Source: Eupeodes corollae
Lineage: Eukaryota > Arthropoda > Insecta > Diptera > Syrphidae
Assembly (NCBI RefSeq): GCF_945859685.1
Contig: NC_079147.1
Coordinates: forward strand, 51,676,946 to 51,740,945
DNA length: 64,000 nt
Reading direction: 5' to 3'
How positions within the stretch are numbered: position 1 is the stretch's first letter; the number at the start of each line of letters is the position of its first letter. The notes below the pieces were generated by a model. It ran no database searches, was not told where the DNA came from, and worked only from the letters and a program-made list of their open reading frames with translations. Made by a program: the position numbers and the translations under genes. Below are positions 1 to 11,683 of this stretch, piece after piece.

Positions 1-697
1 AACCTTTTTTGACATCAAATGCATCGGTAAGATCTTTTCCGACCTTGATAGAGCAGCGTGCATTCTCCATCGTCATTCTGCACAAACGGATATGTTTGAC
101 AGAGATGCCAAAACTAGACATTGCTCGGTAGAGCTCTTTCCTATAGATGCTGTCATACGCGGCTTTAAAATCGATAAAGGGATGGTGGGTATCGATTTGA
201 AGCTCCTGGGTTTTTTCCAAGATCTGCCGTAGTGTGAATATTTGGTCGATAGTGGACTTTCCTGGTCTGAAGCCACACTGATAAGGACCAATCAGGTTGT
301 TGACGAATGGCTTCAGACGTTCACATAATACGGCAGAGAGGATCTTATACGCAATGTTAAGGAGACTGATGCCTCTGTAGTTGGCGCAGTTTAGAGGGTC
401 TCCTTTCTTATGTATCGGGCACACTTTGCTGAGATTCCACTCATCGGGCATGCTTTCTTCCGACCATATTTTGCAGATGAGTTGGTGCATGCTCCCTACC
501 AAGTCACCGCCTGCTGCTTTGAATAGTTCGGCAGCGATGCCGTCAGGTCCAGCAACTTTGTTTGACTTAAGTTTAGATATAGCTATCTTCACTTCGTCAA
601 GGTCGGGTAGGCGGAATTGTTGATCTGCGTCGCCGAGGTTGAGTGGTTCTATCTCCCTTATAGCGGAATTCGGTTCGTCATCGCCAAAAATCCAAGA
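1..697 (-). mobile_element. LINE reverse transcriptase fragment, runs off left edge
   Basis: Reading the minus strand from about 697 down to base 1 gives one uninterrupted frame of roughly 230 codons that leaves the window. It contains the reverse-transcriptase landmarks AGPDGIAAELF, NYRGISLLNIAYKI, YQCGFRPGKST and FKAAYDSIYR, the last carrying the first catalytic Asp. The YADD box would lie outside the window. The open frame suggests a fairly young copy, cut at its 5' side near 697. The same family recurs at 15060-15850. The non-LTR class is clear, but the clade (RTE-like or other) is not settled from this fragment. The short ATG frames inside are shadows in other frames. Confidence 0.85.
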
Positions 698-839
698 TGT
701 TTTAAGGAAATAAAATCTCTGGATGTAGATATTAGTTCAATAAAAAAAGCATGAATGACAAGTAAAATTTTTATAAAATGGCTTTTAAAGTTAGACAAAA
801 AATTTCTTTCGCAAAAGAGGTAGGTTCTTTTTTTGATAA

Positions 840-1190
840 ATTGAAAAACATTGGGCCTGCCTATTTTCCTACCAACATGACTTCTTTACTTCAGCCAATG
901 AACCAAGGCATTATCTACTACTTAAAACAACATTACTGACAAAGTATTTTGACAAACATATTGACACAAATGGACGAGAGCAAACCTGTGTCAGTCATAG
1001 ACTTGCTACAAGACGTTCGAAATCTAAGAAAAGTATGGAATGTAAAATGGAAGCATGTTATTCAAACTAAAATCACTGTCTTCTTTTAATAAAAGTAAAA
1101 ACAAAACATTTCTGTATAACGAATTTTCTATATTACGAAATAATTTTCTTGTCCCGTGCAAATTCGCTATAGGGAAGTTTGACTGTACCT
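840..1190 (+). mobile_element. Tigger/pogo-like DNA transposon, 3' remnant
   Basis: A plus-strand reading from about 842 matches the third catalytic block of Tigger/pogo-type DDE transposases: a YFPTNMTSLLQP stretch, then MNQG where the family normally has MDQG. The catalytic Asp is therefore Asn. One stop codon interrupts the reading after about 30 residues, and homology continues to about 1075. The A/T-rich tail to about 1190 resembles a Tigger-type end. It is dead and truncated at its 5' side. Related debris lies at 61600-62330. Confidence 0.65.
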
Positions 1191-1629
1191 AGAACTCTGT
1201 CATTCAAAAGTCTGTTGTTGTGTTGAGTTCTGTCGAAGTTTTTGAAAAAAGTGTTTACATTTTTCAAATCAATATTAAAATTAGTGCCAGTTTGTATTGA
1301 AGAACATACAAATTTTCTAATGAAAACGAATTTAAAGACTTAATAATTCTCATTGCAATAAAAACTCCTGAATTCAGATTAAGAATTAAGCTTTATAAAA
1401 GCGAATTTTTTAAAATATTTTACGGTGAATAAATGTCATGATTTATAGTTGATTCAGCAATGTTTTTTTCACGATTTTTAAAATTATTTTAATAAAATTT
1501 TAGTGAGATCGAAAATCAGTTACAAAAGTAATAACAATTTAAGCAAGTTCATTGTTGATATATTTAATAGAATTATTAAAACTGGTACAACTCATACTTC
1601 TTGAAAAATTTAAATAAAATAAAAAACTA
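1191..1629. other. AT-rich spacer
   Basis: I see no coding homology, RNA gene or clear repeat structure between the Tigger remnant and the Tc1-like element. Confidence 0.5.
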
Positions 1630-3001
1630 CAGGTCAATTTCGTATTCGTACCCTATTTTAATCATTCAAAACATTTGCTTTTAATATCTTGTGGCATAAC
1701 ATTTGGAAGTCTTGTCATTGACCTTACCAATTTTTCAGTTGTTTCCGAGGTTTTTTGTGTCCATTCATAGAGAATTTTCTACTTAGTCGTTTTTGTTCTT
1801 AATTGTGCATATGCGAATTCTGCTGTCGAGTTTGTCTCATAAATTCTTTATCGGATTAATGTTTGGTGATTGTGGGGGGTTTCCAAAACTTTACTGCAAT
1901 TAAAGAGAAGCCACATTCGGGTTTCATTCGACTTATGCTTTGGGTCGTTGTACTGATGAAAAGTAAAGTTGTTTTCTAGACCCATTTGCGCAGCACTATC
2001 TTTTAAATTGCTCTTCAGGATATCGTTGTACATTTTGCGATCCATAATTCTGTCAATTATGTGTAGTTTTCCAACTCTCGCTGCTGAAAAACAACCCCAC
2101 ACCATCACGACCCACCATCGTGTTTAACGGTTCCTCGAGTGTATGAAGTATTTGTCTTGCGGCAAACCATTTGTCTGCCATTCGAGCCATGAATATTGAA
2201 CTTTCACTAATCTGTGAAAATAATCGTTTTCCAGAAGTCAAAGTCTTTTGCTTGGTATTCTTTGGCGAATTCAAGCCGTTTAAGTTTGTTAACATGACGA
2301 ATAAATGTTTTTTTGCGCGATACTCTTCCGTTGAAACCATGTTCCCGTATACAATTCTTTAACGTTTCAGTGCAAAATTGCAGGGATTGGCGAAAATATG
2401 TGCCAATTTTGATGAACTTATCTTTGGATTTTTATTTATTTTAAGCACAATTATCCTCTTGTTCTGCCTGTTGAAAATACTGCTTGTCGTATTACGAGGC
2501 AAGTTTTCAATCCTTTTTTCCTTGACAAACCGGTTAACAATACTTTGAACCGTTGACTTAGCTCGATTATCTAAAGATGAAATCTCTTTATAAGATTTAC
2601 CTTCTTGGTGGTATTTTACAAAGATTTCTCGAAGTTCTTTAGAGGTTCCACTAGCTTATCTTTTTATTGTTGTTAAATTCTGAGACAAATAATTTAAAAA
2701 TTCTAAATAACTTCAGAATATGTACTTTAAATAATAGCACATGAATTGACAAAACACATTAGATTGAAAATGCATTTGAAATTAAAGCTACGAAATTGAT
2801 CTAGTTTTACAATAGTTTTTATCATTTTAGCATTTACTTAGTAAATGATTTTTACCAACTAAGAAAATTTGATAAAATATATCAACCATGAATACACACT
2901 TAACCTGCAGTTGGTATTAATGTCCTACATCAAGCCATTTAGGATAAGGAGAACATTCAAAGTTTTAATAAAAGGGGTACGAATATGAAATTGATACAAT
3001 G
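1630..3001 (-). mobile_element. Tc1-like DNA transposon with both inverted ends
   Basis: The left end (CAGGTCAATTTCGTATTCG from 1630) and the reverse complement of the right end (ATCAATTTCATATTCGTACC, inside 2967-2996) form diverged inverted repeats of about 25-30 bp. TA dinucleotides flank at 1628-1629 and 3002-3003, as expected for Tc1/mariner insertion. The length of about 1.37 kb is usual for a single-gene Tc1 element. The ends differ by small substitutions and an indel near the tip, so the copy is old. The outer boundaries are good to a few bases. Confidence 0.8.
1780..2690 (-). pseudogene. Tc1-type transposase, frameshifted
   Basis: Minus-strand pieces line up with a Tc1 transposase in order. 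A helix-turn-helix-like N-terminal part lies at about 2690-2520 and a middle part at 2340-2060. The VWGCFSAARVGKLHIIDRIMDRKMY block and the second catalytic block FHQYNDPKHKSNETRMWLLFN lie at 2108-1850. The family's usual QDNDPKHKS reads QYNDPKHKS here. The pieces are in different frames, so the gene is broken. It sits inside the inverted-repeat element that spans 1630-3001. Confidence 0.85.
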
Positions 3002-4575
3002 TAAAACATACTATAGAAGTATCGAGTTGGAGTTTTTTTTCCTACAACAATGAACGGAAACAAATTGAACATAATAAAAACTTTTGTTTTTGCCTTTCTT
3101 ATTAAGTTTGGTAAATGAACCAGCAATTTGTAGTTAAAGACGCCACAATCGAAGCTAATGTGATATTTAAGACCTTGGACCTATGACTATTTAGAATACT
3201 TACAAAATAAATATTTCTATTTCGAACTTTCTTATAATTGAGTTTGAGGTTACATATATCCAAAAATACCAGGCATATATATTACATACGTATTGGCCCC
3301 TACCAATAATCAAATTCAGAGTGGACTTTTAAACTTGGGGAAAATTACTATATCATATCAAATAGTTAACCATGATTGTTGAGTTTAAATTCGACGCGAC
3401 CTTCATATTTAGGTCATAGCATGTATTGTTTATAATTAAGAGTTCATAGAAAAAGTTCACACAGATTTTAACCTCAACATTAAGTTTGATTATTGTTAAG
3501 TTTCATTATAAATTTAGAAAAACATTCTAAATAATTATTTTAAATCCTAGTGACGCACTTTTTTAGAATCCCTCTTAAGGTGGTTATTATTTGATTTAAG
3601 GTAATCCCAACCGTCGTTTCTATTTAATCCTTACAATTCATTAATTTGTTAGTGGAAAATAAGTACTTTTTTACTTGTGTAGTACATTTTTTCCGGTTCA
3701 AACTGTCCAACAGGTAAAAAGCACAAAAATCAATTAAATGAATAAAAATGTACTAACCTAATATGTTTTATTTCTTCTCTTGTTTTCTGCCTTAAATAGG
3801 TACTAATAGATTTATTCATTATATATTTATCGTGTTAATATGACAACATTTCAGGTTTTAAAAATTTTACGAATGTACATATTGAAGGTTTTTGTTGATT
3901 AAAATAATTAAGAACATAAATTCCATGGAGAAGTAAAGAATTTGTATATTGTTTTTAACAAAAATGATTATGCTTAATGCGAACTTAAAATTCTGTAATA
4001 TCGGCATTTCTCTACGACACTAACTCCATTGTAGCCCTTCTGTTTTCTAAAAGTTAGTGGCAAAGTCGTTAAAATCAATTAACTCTAATTTTCAACCAAA
4101 AATAGAAACTACAAATATATTGTTAGCATGAAGAAGTTCAATGCCTGCATCTTGAAACTTATAAAACTAAAGTAAAGAGAATTTATGATAGTGAAATGTT
4201 TATTTACACTTCTATCGTTTAAATAAAATTTTAAATGAAAAAACGGGTTTTATATCGCCACGTATAATTACATTTCAGGACGAATAATCGCACTTATCTT
4301 ACAACAAGAATCCACATAAAATTTATCTTTCACCGTTGTTTAATATATCAAAAATGTAACGCATATCTGGTCAACAAAACTTTGAATACTCGAATAACAA
4401 GATTCCGTTTGAAGAATAGAAAATTGACCGCTAAAGGTCTCGATTTGATCTTACGGTCATATATATATATATCACTTTTGATTTTCATGAGCGCACTTTT
4501 TGCATTTTGCGAATTTACAAAAACAAGATGACACTAAATACCGTAGACAGATTGTTGACGGTTCAAAACAAAAGT
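3002..4575. other. AT-rich intergenic DNA, no gene seen
   Basis: About 1.6 kb with no frame that looks coding. A short (TA)n run lies near 4463-4476. I found no RNA gene or paired inverted repeat. Confidence 0.5.
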
Positions 4576-5773
4576 GAGGGGCGAATGATAAGTAATGCAC
4601 AATCGTGAATTTTTTAAAAATGACGAGAGATAATTGAAATGAAAAAATATATAAAAATACACTTCTTTAGCTTCACAAGTTTTTATCATACCGTTACTGA
4701 AATATGTAGCTGTTCTCTGTTTTATCCAAGACTTCACTGCTTTCTTGACTTCTTCTTCCGACGTGAAATGGCTGCCTTTGAGGTCTCTTATAAGGTCTGG
4801 GAAGAAGTGGAAATCACAAGGTGCCAAATCTGGTGAATAGGGTGGGTGTTGAAGAACCTCGAATTTCAACTGTTTGAGACAGATACTGGTTGCATTTAAT
4901 GTGTGAGGTCGGTTGTTGTCGTGATGCAACTAAATGTTTTCAGTTGATCCACGAACGCGACATACTCTTCTCATTTTTTTCAGTAACTCAATGTACCGGG
5001 CTGAGTTTACACTTATCCCCTTTTCCTAATAATCCGTTAGATAAACTTGATTTCTATCCCAAAATACCGTAAGCATAATCTTTCCTGCAGAAGGCTGAAC
5101 CTTAAAGTTTTTGGGCTAGGGAGAAGTCACATGACGATATTCCATACTCAGTCTTTTTTTGTCACCGGTCACAATTTTTAAGAAAAACTGCTCTCCTTCT
5201 TGGTGATAACAATTCAACAATTTTTGGCTAAACTCAAATCGAATTTTTTTGTTTTCCTGTGTCAAAATTTTTGGTACCCAACGAGCGCAAATTTTTGAAA
5301 GCCAATTTGCTGAATAATGAATCCGACTCTTTCTTGCGACATCCCAATAATATCAGCTGTGCGGTTTTAAGTTATTCGGCGATCATTTTTAATAAGCTCG
5401 TCCACTTGAATTCGATGTCTTTCATTACCAGGGTCAGCTAATGTACATTTTGATACCCATCGAGATAATGTGCCATGGTATAGAGTTTTATTACTGTACA
5501 CAACTTTTAAGCTCCGGTGAATGTCTATCGGATTAACATTTTCGGTGGTTAAAAAATCAATCACAGCTCATTGTTTTAATTTCGTTGACAATACGTCAAT
5601 ACTAGGCTCCATTCTTACACGCACTGATTAGAAACAAATCGAGTCAAGTTCAAATTGGCATTTCTCAGTTGTAAACGATAACAATAGCTATATTTGGATA
5701 TAATTTTGAAGTCTTTATCTTATTACGATCGAGAGTTATTGGCGATTGAGCATTACTTATTATTTGCCCTTCG
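4576..5773 (-). mobile_element. mariner element with inverted ends
   Basis: The left end reads GGGGCGAATGATAAGTAATG (from 4578) and the reverse complement of the right end reads GGGCAAATAATAAGTAATG (up to 5771), so the two ends are about 85-90% matched inverted repeats. A TA lies just outside at 5774-5775, and the left flank has decayed to GT. The length of about 1.2 kb fits mariner. Inside is a broken mariner transposase on the minus strand. Confidence 0.8.
4600..5620 (-). pseudogene. mariner transposase (DD34D type), broken
   Basis: Going down the minus strand, the N-terminal DNA-binding part is at 5564-5367 (VIDFLTTENVNPIDIHR, TLSRWVSKCTLADPGN). The C-terminal catalytic part is at 4929-4640: HHDNNRPHTLNATS, then PYSPDLAPCDFHFFPDL, then TSEEEVKKAVKSW. 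The Asp of PCDFHFF, the family's third catalytic position, is kept, as is the Asp of HHDN. Stops and frame changes lie between the two parts, so no protein could be made. Confidence 0.85.
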
Positions 5774-6431
5774 TACTTATTTTACTTGAGTATTTCAGAA
5801 GTCCGTCAGACATATCTGGATAGCGATCCTGGTTTCAGACGGATAGAAAACCAATAATGGAAGCATGAACTTATCTGTACTACTGAACAAAATATGTATT
5901 TAATAATAAAGTGACAGCACACAAATACTACTGTTACGAACATTAAGAATCTTTTTCGATCACTATCCTCTTCAAGACAAACTTTTTATCAAGAGCACTA
6001 TTAAAAACATTTGAAATGTAAAAATAAGCTTTCGTGACAACGTTAAATCGATAAGGAAAGACCAATATGGGTTCTATTCCTAAAAAGAAAGCTTCAATGA
6101 CGAATCTCCATTTTGGTATCAGAGCCAAAAACGATACTCGACAAAACCCAAGCAACTTTAAAGTGAAAAATTGATATAAAGGACCAAATACATTCTTTAA
6201 AAGCATGTCTGATTTTATTTAAAAAAAAAGAACAGTTTTAGATTCACCTGTGGAAAATAATTATAAAGAAACTAAAATAAATAAAATACCTAGCAGAAAG
6301 AACTTATCATCGATTAACTTTGTATGCCTTGTATGTAAAAACTTATAATTGCCACTCAACCCCATCGTCTTATCGAGCAACGCGTTAATGCTGTTGATGT
6401 TTTATTTTTTATTAAATTTTTATTTTATGTG
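5774..6431. other. AT-rich spacer with an unrecognised 87-codon frame
   Basis: An ATG-initiated frame lies on the minus strand at 6206-5943. It is hydrophobic in its first third (LLGFCRVSFLALIP) but matches no family I know, and no splice-linked partner is evident. The remainder shows no gene. Confidence 0.3.
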
Positions 6432-7343
6432 CAGTGGTGGACAAGAATTTAGCACACTTATTTGATGAAATGAAAAATCTTGTATTTAAAAGGTTTTGTT
6501 GCACTGAAAGCTGCAATTTTAATTTATTTATATGCAATATGGTGGGATATATGTTTTAACCGAAAAGAGCATTGTACAAGTTATTCCTGTAAAAAATTGT
6601 TAAAACAACTTCTTTTACCTGGGCATTTCTTTAGCACACTTTTATAGATGAATACCTTTTAATGTATGCAACTTACCACTATGGAGGAATCAATATTTGG
6701 TAGGGAATCCTTTGTTTTTTTTTATGACTGCACTGATTCTTCTAAGCAAATTTTCAACCAAAGCCACACATCGTTGTTATGGAATGCCATACCATGCATC
6801 TTGAATGAACTGCCATAATTCTTTCAATTTTTCGAATTTCTTTTTTCAGTTCGATATTCCAAATCATTCCACAAATTTTCGATCGGGTTAAGATCGGTTG
6901 CGCTGGCCACATTATAACGTTAATTTTATTTACCTCTAAGCAATTCTTTTATTTACAAGTTGTGATGTGTGCTTAGTCATTATCATGCATAAATTTCAAT
7001 AGAAGTGGTAAATTTCCTTCTTTAAATGGAATCATATGGTGTACCAGGATAATTTGGTACACATGTTGGTCAACTTTTACCATAGGGCCAACACCGTGCC
7101 AGAAAAGTGAAGCCTAGACCATAACATTCCCAACACCATGTTTGAAAGTGTTGAGGATTGTGTTGCATATTCTGTGGAAGCAATACATACTTGTTTGGAT
7201 TACAAACTTATGCAGTTTTCTCAAAACGAAAACAAATTTATTTATTTAGAGTAACAGTTTTAAGTTTTTAATATGGTTGTCAATGACTACATAACGATAT
7301 TTCTTATCTTCTTCAAGTGTGCTTAATTTTTTGTCCACAATTG
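6432..7343 (-). mobile_element. Second Tc1-like element, internally deleted
   Basis: The left end CAGTGGTGGACAAGAATT and the reverse complement of the right end (CAATTGTGGACAAAAAATT) form inverted repeats that continue into AGCACACTT. A TA flanks the right end at 7344. At about 912 bp it lacks the N-terminal half of the transposase gene. Minus-strand coding traces include a VMVW block near 7140-7110, KFMHDND near 6995-6975 and a DLNPIENLW-like block near 6890-6860, all with frame damage. It is a non-autonomous relic. Confidence 0.8.
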
Positions 7344-7420
7344 TATGCACCGATAAGTTTAAGTTTGTTTATCAAGGAAGGTATTATTAAGAATGCACAC
7401 TATAACATCATAAAATAGTT

Positions 7421-8186
7421 TTGTTCACGGATAAGAGCAAATTCAACTTGAAAGGATCAGTAAAGTAAATGAAGAATTCTCTCATAAACATACACATGCA
7501 ACCGTGAAACATGGCGGTGGGTCGGTCATGGTGGGGCGATGTATTTGGAGTTGTGGTGTTAAAAACTTACACTTTGTGGGTGGTAAAATGGATCAAAAGG
7601 GCTACATCAACATTTTACAGCAACATTTGTTGCCAAGTGTCAGTAAGCTTGGAATAAGAAACAATTTCATCTGCTACCAGGGCAACAACCCCAAGCATAC
7701 ATCTTACACAGCAAGGTCGTGGTTGTTGTATAATTGTCCCAAAGTGCTTAAAACATCTGCAGTCCCCTAACCTTAACGCAATTGAGAATATTTGGAATGA
7801 ATTGGGACTTCGAGTCGCTCAAAAGAATTTTCGAAATTTTCAGGATCTAAAGACGGGTCTTCAAGAAGAATGGAAGTTTGATCAAAACTGGTTTCTTCAA
7901 TGCCTCGACGCCTTGAGCCAGTAATTAAATCAAAAGGATATGCCACAAAATACTAAATGCAATGTGTTCGATTATTTGTGAGACATGAAATTATGGATTT
8001 GTTTTAGTTTTTAGTTTCCTTTTTTTAAAAAGTAATTTGAAATTTTGTTTTTGTTTATTTAAAATAAATATGAGTTTCTTAAAGATAAAATATGATGTTT
8101 AATTTTAACACCCCATATATTTTCTTTAAAAAAATGGACTGCGAAAATTTTTCTTTTCTATGTCCGATTAGTCGTGGGGGTCACTG
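7421..8186 (+). mobile_element. Third Tc1-like element, 5'-truncated
   Basis: On the plus strand the reading starts at LFTDKSKFNL (the first catalytic Asp region) and runs through KHGGGSVMV and MDQKGYINILQQHLLP to NNPKHTS. It then shifts frame to NLNAIENIWNEL and ends near 7925. The normal QDNDPKHT block reads QGNNPKHT, so the second catalytic Asp is lost. The right end GGGGGTCACTG followed by TA at 8187 is typical of Tc1 termini. No matching left end is present, so the 5' third is missing. Confidence 0.75.
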
Positions 8187-9439
8187 TAGACCTCGAAACT
8201 CTTATTTAGCTGGACTGCTAGACAAGTCACAATAATTTCTTAGAAAGAATATTACAACAGAAATTTTATGTAAATAGCTTCGTTTAAAAAACTTTTTGAA
8301 ACAAGTGCCCTCGACTCTAAAACAATTGGCAAAAGTTGGGTAGTCAATAAATTGACATTCAAGGCCTACATTTAACTTAATACTTCTTGGGAAGGGCATT
8401 CGAGAATTTTAAGTGGCCTTTATAAGTTAAATGCATTTTATGTTTATTGACTTCATTCTAATAATATAACAGTGATTATGAACTACATATTATATCTATG
8501 TATGTAAAGCTAGAAATAACTTACCTCTATACATATGCAAACAAACTTTTGAGTTAATGAATTAAAGTTGTTTTTTTATTATAAGCTATATGTTAATTAC
8601 CGTTTTATTAATTTGATTTCAAAATCAAAATTATAACAGCAAAATTTAAAAATCAAAACAAAAACAAAGTTCAAAACGTGTGAAATTCAATTCATTACAA
8701 ATTCAGTCTAGTACTCTAGTCTGAGTCTGCCAAAAAACAGGGTTGTCATAGGATTTTAGAGGTTAACCAGACAAGAAGAATTAAGTGCTTCCAAAATACT
8801 TCGACATCTAGAATTTGCCCAGTTTATAATTCTACGTTTTCAGAGATTTCCGTTTTCTCTGAAATAGTATCAGCAATCACAATAGAATTTATATGATTCG
8901 ATTTCTCAAGAATTCTCTGTGGCACAATTCAAAAAGGGAGAAAAGATATGGAAAGCTAATTTTGAATAATAGATGAGATTGAATATTGAATAGTAAATTA
9001 TGTTTATATTTCAATCTCCTACTGAACCTATCATTTTTGAAAAAAAAATCATGAATCATGAAAAGTTAGTTGACAAAAAATGTATAAGTCGGGTATAACA
9101 CAGCGCATGTATTTAATGCGCATTAATCTGCTATTTTGTTTTGAAGTGTCATTCTGTGATGCGCGCATTTTTGCACGAAGACTTTTCTGATGTTTAAGTG
9201 TGTGCATTGTTTTGACAGATATCTTTTATTTCTACTTTCGTTGCTCGCTCGGTGTACCCAACTCACGGTTGCCACATTGGTCATCTGTGACCAAATTTGG
9301 TCATTTTTCTCTAAGTCAAATATTCATTTTTAATTAAATTTGGTCATATTTTTCGAAAACGAAAAAAGATGTTCGACAATATTTGAGTAACGAAAACGTT
9401 CTTTTAACATACTCACTTGGCTAAACAGAAACAAGTTTT
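8187..9439. other. AT-rich intergenic DNA
   Basis: I see no supported gene. A 65-codon minus frame at 8399-8202 is unrecognised. Short repeats of TTGGTCAT occur at about 9276-9346. Nothing here forms a clear element. Confidence 0.45.
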
Positions 9440-10735
9440 CGAAAAAGTCATTAATAAACTCGTTTCTGATATCCAATGGAATAAATAAAAACAACAATGC
9501 ACAGGAGCTGTTTTGGTTGATTTGGACACCGTATGGTTAGAAAGTCTACCTTAAACTGAGCAGGCTTGGCATAAGCAAGCCATTGTCGTATATATTTTAT
9601 GATTTGCTTAACGGTAGAAAGTTTGTTGTCAAAAGTGGCAATGTAACTTCTACCAAAACATTTTCAATTAAAAATGATCTTTAACAGGGAGCGGTGAATT
9701 CGCCGATTCTCTTCAGCATTTACACCAGCGATCTGATAGGTAGTCTTACAAAGGTAATTGCGTACGCTGACGATCTATAATTGCGCCCAGAACGGCCCGA
9801 AAGGTTGAGGTTATTAGAATTCTCTTGCAGCGCGATTTCGACAAGATTCAGCGATATTTCCCCGACTGGGAACTGAAAATAAATGTCCAGAAGTCGGAGA
9901 TAATTCTGTTTTGGACTCCGTCGGCTAGGGCCACGAGGGATACGTGCAAGAATTGGCGCAAGATGTTCCTCTTCACGGGAAGCCATTAGCGAGCAAAAGT
10001 GTAGTGAAGTACCTCGGCATCTGGTTATATCAGTATTTATATTTCGTCAGACATATATATGCTGCTCTGACCTGGGCCAGAGGAGCCTTCACTCTAACGA
10101 AACGGCTGTTTTACAGCAGTCAGATTGACCCCAGAGTGAAGGTAATTTGCTACATGGCCCTCATACGGCCGATGATCGTTTATGGTTGTCCTGTGTGGTT
10201 CAACGTGGCCCCTTCCTTAATCGAGATGTTTCGGTTGTTCGAGCGACAGCGTTTACGACGCTGTACCGGCTTATATATATCGAACAGCCGAATCTTCTTA
10301 CGTGCATTCCTATTCCAACGAGGTCCTGTACAACGGGGCTCGAATCAATAGAATTGACAATTTCGTGATAAAACTCGTTTGAGGTCACCTTGCAAGAGCT
10401 ATGTCGCCGACCAACAATTTAATTTTCGGGGCGTTCTATCCGAAGGATGAGTATTTAGAGTGTGCACGCTTGAGCGGCTTCATACCACCAGAGGCATTCC
10501 TCTTTTTAGATAGATGTGGTCTGATACAGGATAGATTGGCAGTTCCGCTAATCTACCTTGTCAGACGACGAACCGTTGATAGGCGACTCCTATACAATTG
10601 GGACGTCATGGCACAAGGCGGAACAGAGCTCCTTCGGTTCAGTAGGGCTGTGTCCGAACGGAACCGAAATGATAGGGTGAAGCAGGAGAACCAGTTCTGG
10701 TGGCTTCAATCGGCACTTGATATTGGGTAGTCGGG
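9440..10735 (+). mobile_element. Non-LTR retrotransposon, RT to C-terminus, 5'-truncated
   Basis: Plus-strand pieces in shifting frames give a reverse transcriptase from its A box onward. They include a decayed VDLDTVWLE near 9510, LSRLGISKPLSYIFYDLLNGR, QGAVNSPILFSIYTSDLIG, then AYADDL near 9760 with the catalytic DD intact. The C-terminal region contains YLGIWL, ALIRPMIVYGCPVWFN, a long conserved tail (FYPKDEYLECARLSGFIPP, LIYLVRRRTVDRRLLYNWD) and a stop at 10728-10730. The organisation resembles the Jockey group, but I cannot name the family. Frameshifts near 9780, 9900 and 10290 kill it. Confidence 0.8.
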
Positions 10736-11683
10736 ATGGGGTTTTAAGCCTTGGCCGGGTTACATACTTGTTTTATAGTTTTATGATTTAATTTTAAGTA
10801 GAATATGCATGGTGCCACAAAAACATTGATGCAAGGAAAAACATGCGCTTTGTAATACCGGGCTAAGTTTGAATCCACATGCGTACAAATGTACCTTTTT
10901 TCATCATTGAATGGAATTTTTTGACAGGGGTATTAAAACGATCATTCAGAATGTCTGTCACTGAAATAAATATGGCTTATAGAATTTTTTTGACGGAAAT
11001 CTGTAGTTGTTATTGTTTACAATTGAAATACAAACTAGTGAAACCATCGATTCTTGAAATAATAGAATCAGCTTTTGAAAAAAACTAGTTTCAGACAAGA
11101 AAATAGTAAAATATTTATTAGTAAAAATAATTACTCAATTAAACTATTTCTTTTGAGTGATTTTGAATTGGTTATTACATAATTTGCATTTTTAACCACA
11201 ACGGAACACAAAATATCTTTCCTAACAGTTTTCTGCATTAATTTTGATTGATGTTTTTTAACAGTTTCGTGATTTTCTCAGAGGTAAAAAAAAGGTGCCA
11301 AATGATAACTGTTACTGACCCTAAATAGCCGATTAACACTTACTCTACTCAACTGATGTGATTTCATTAGTTTGCATCCTTTTTTTTTGCAGATTTGAAA
11401 GTGCGGAACGGCAATGCAAATTTACTTTAATTATGGTTTTGTGTTGCATTAAAATTCATCATTAAATTTCCCATAAACTACAATTTAGCCTCCTATCTCT
11501 GTCTAACAAATATGAATTCATCATATTTTGACACCTCTTTTAAAAAAAAAATTATATGCAAACTTGTTGCTAAAAACCGGTCAAAGAAAAAGTGACTTGT
11601 ATAATTTAGATTAAGATTTTACAATTTTATAATAATATAAATACATAAAATATTAATGAAAATTATAATTTTTTATTTAACAG
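10736..11683. other. Spacer upstream of the SANT-domain exons
   Basis: AT-rich, with no convincing exon. The upstream exon or exons of the gene at 11684 must lie here or further left, but no ATG exon with a matching donor could be picked out. Confidence 0.4.
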
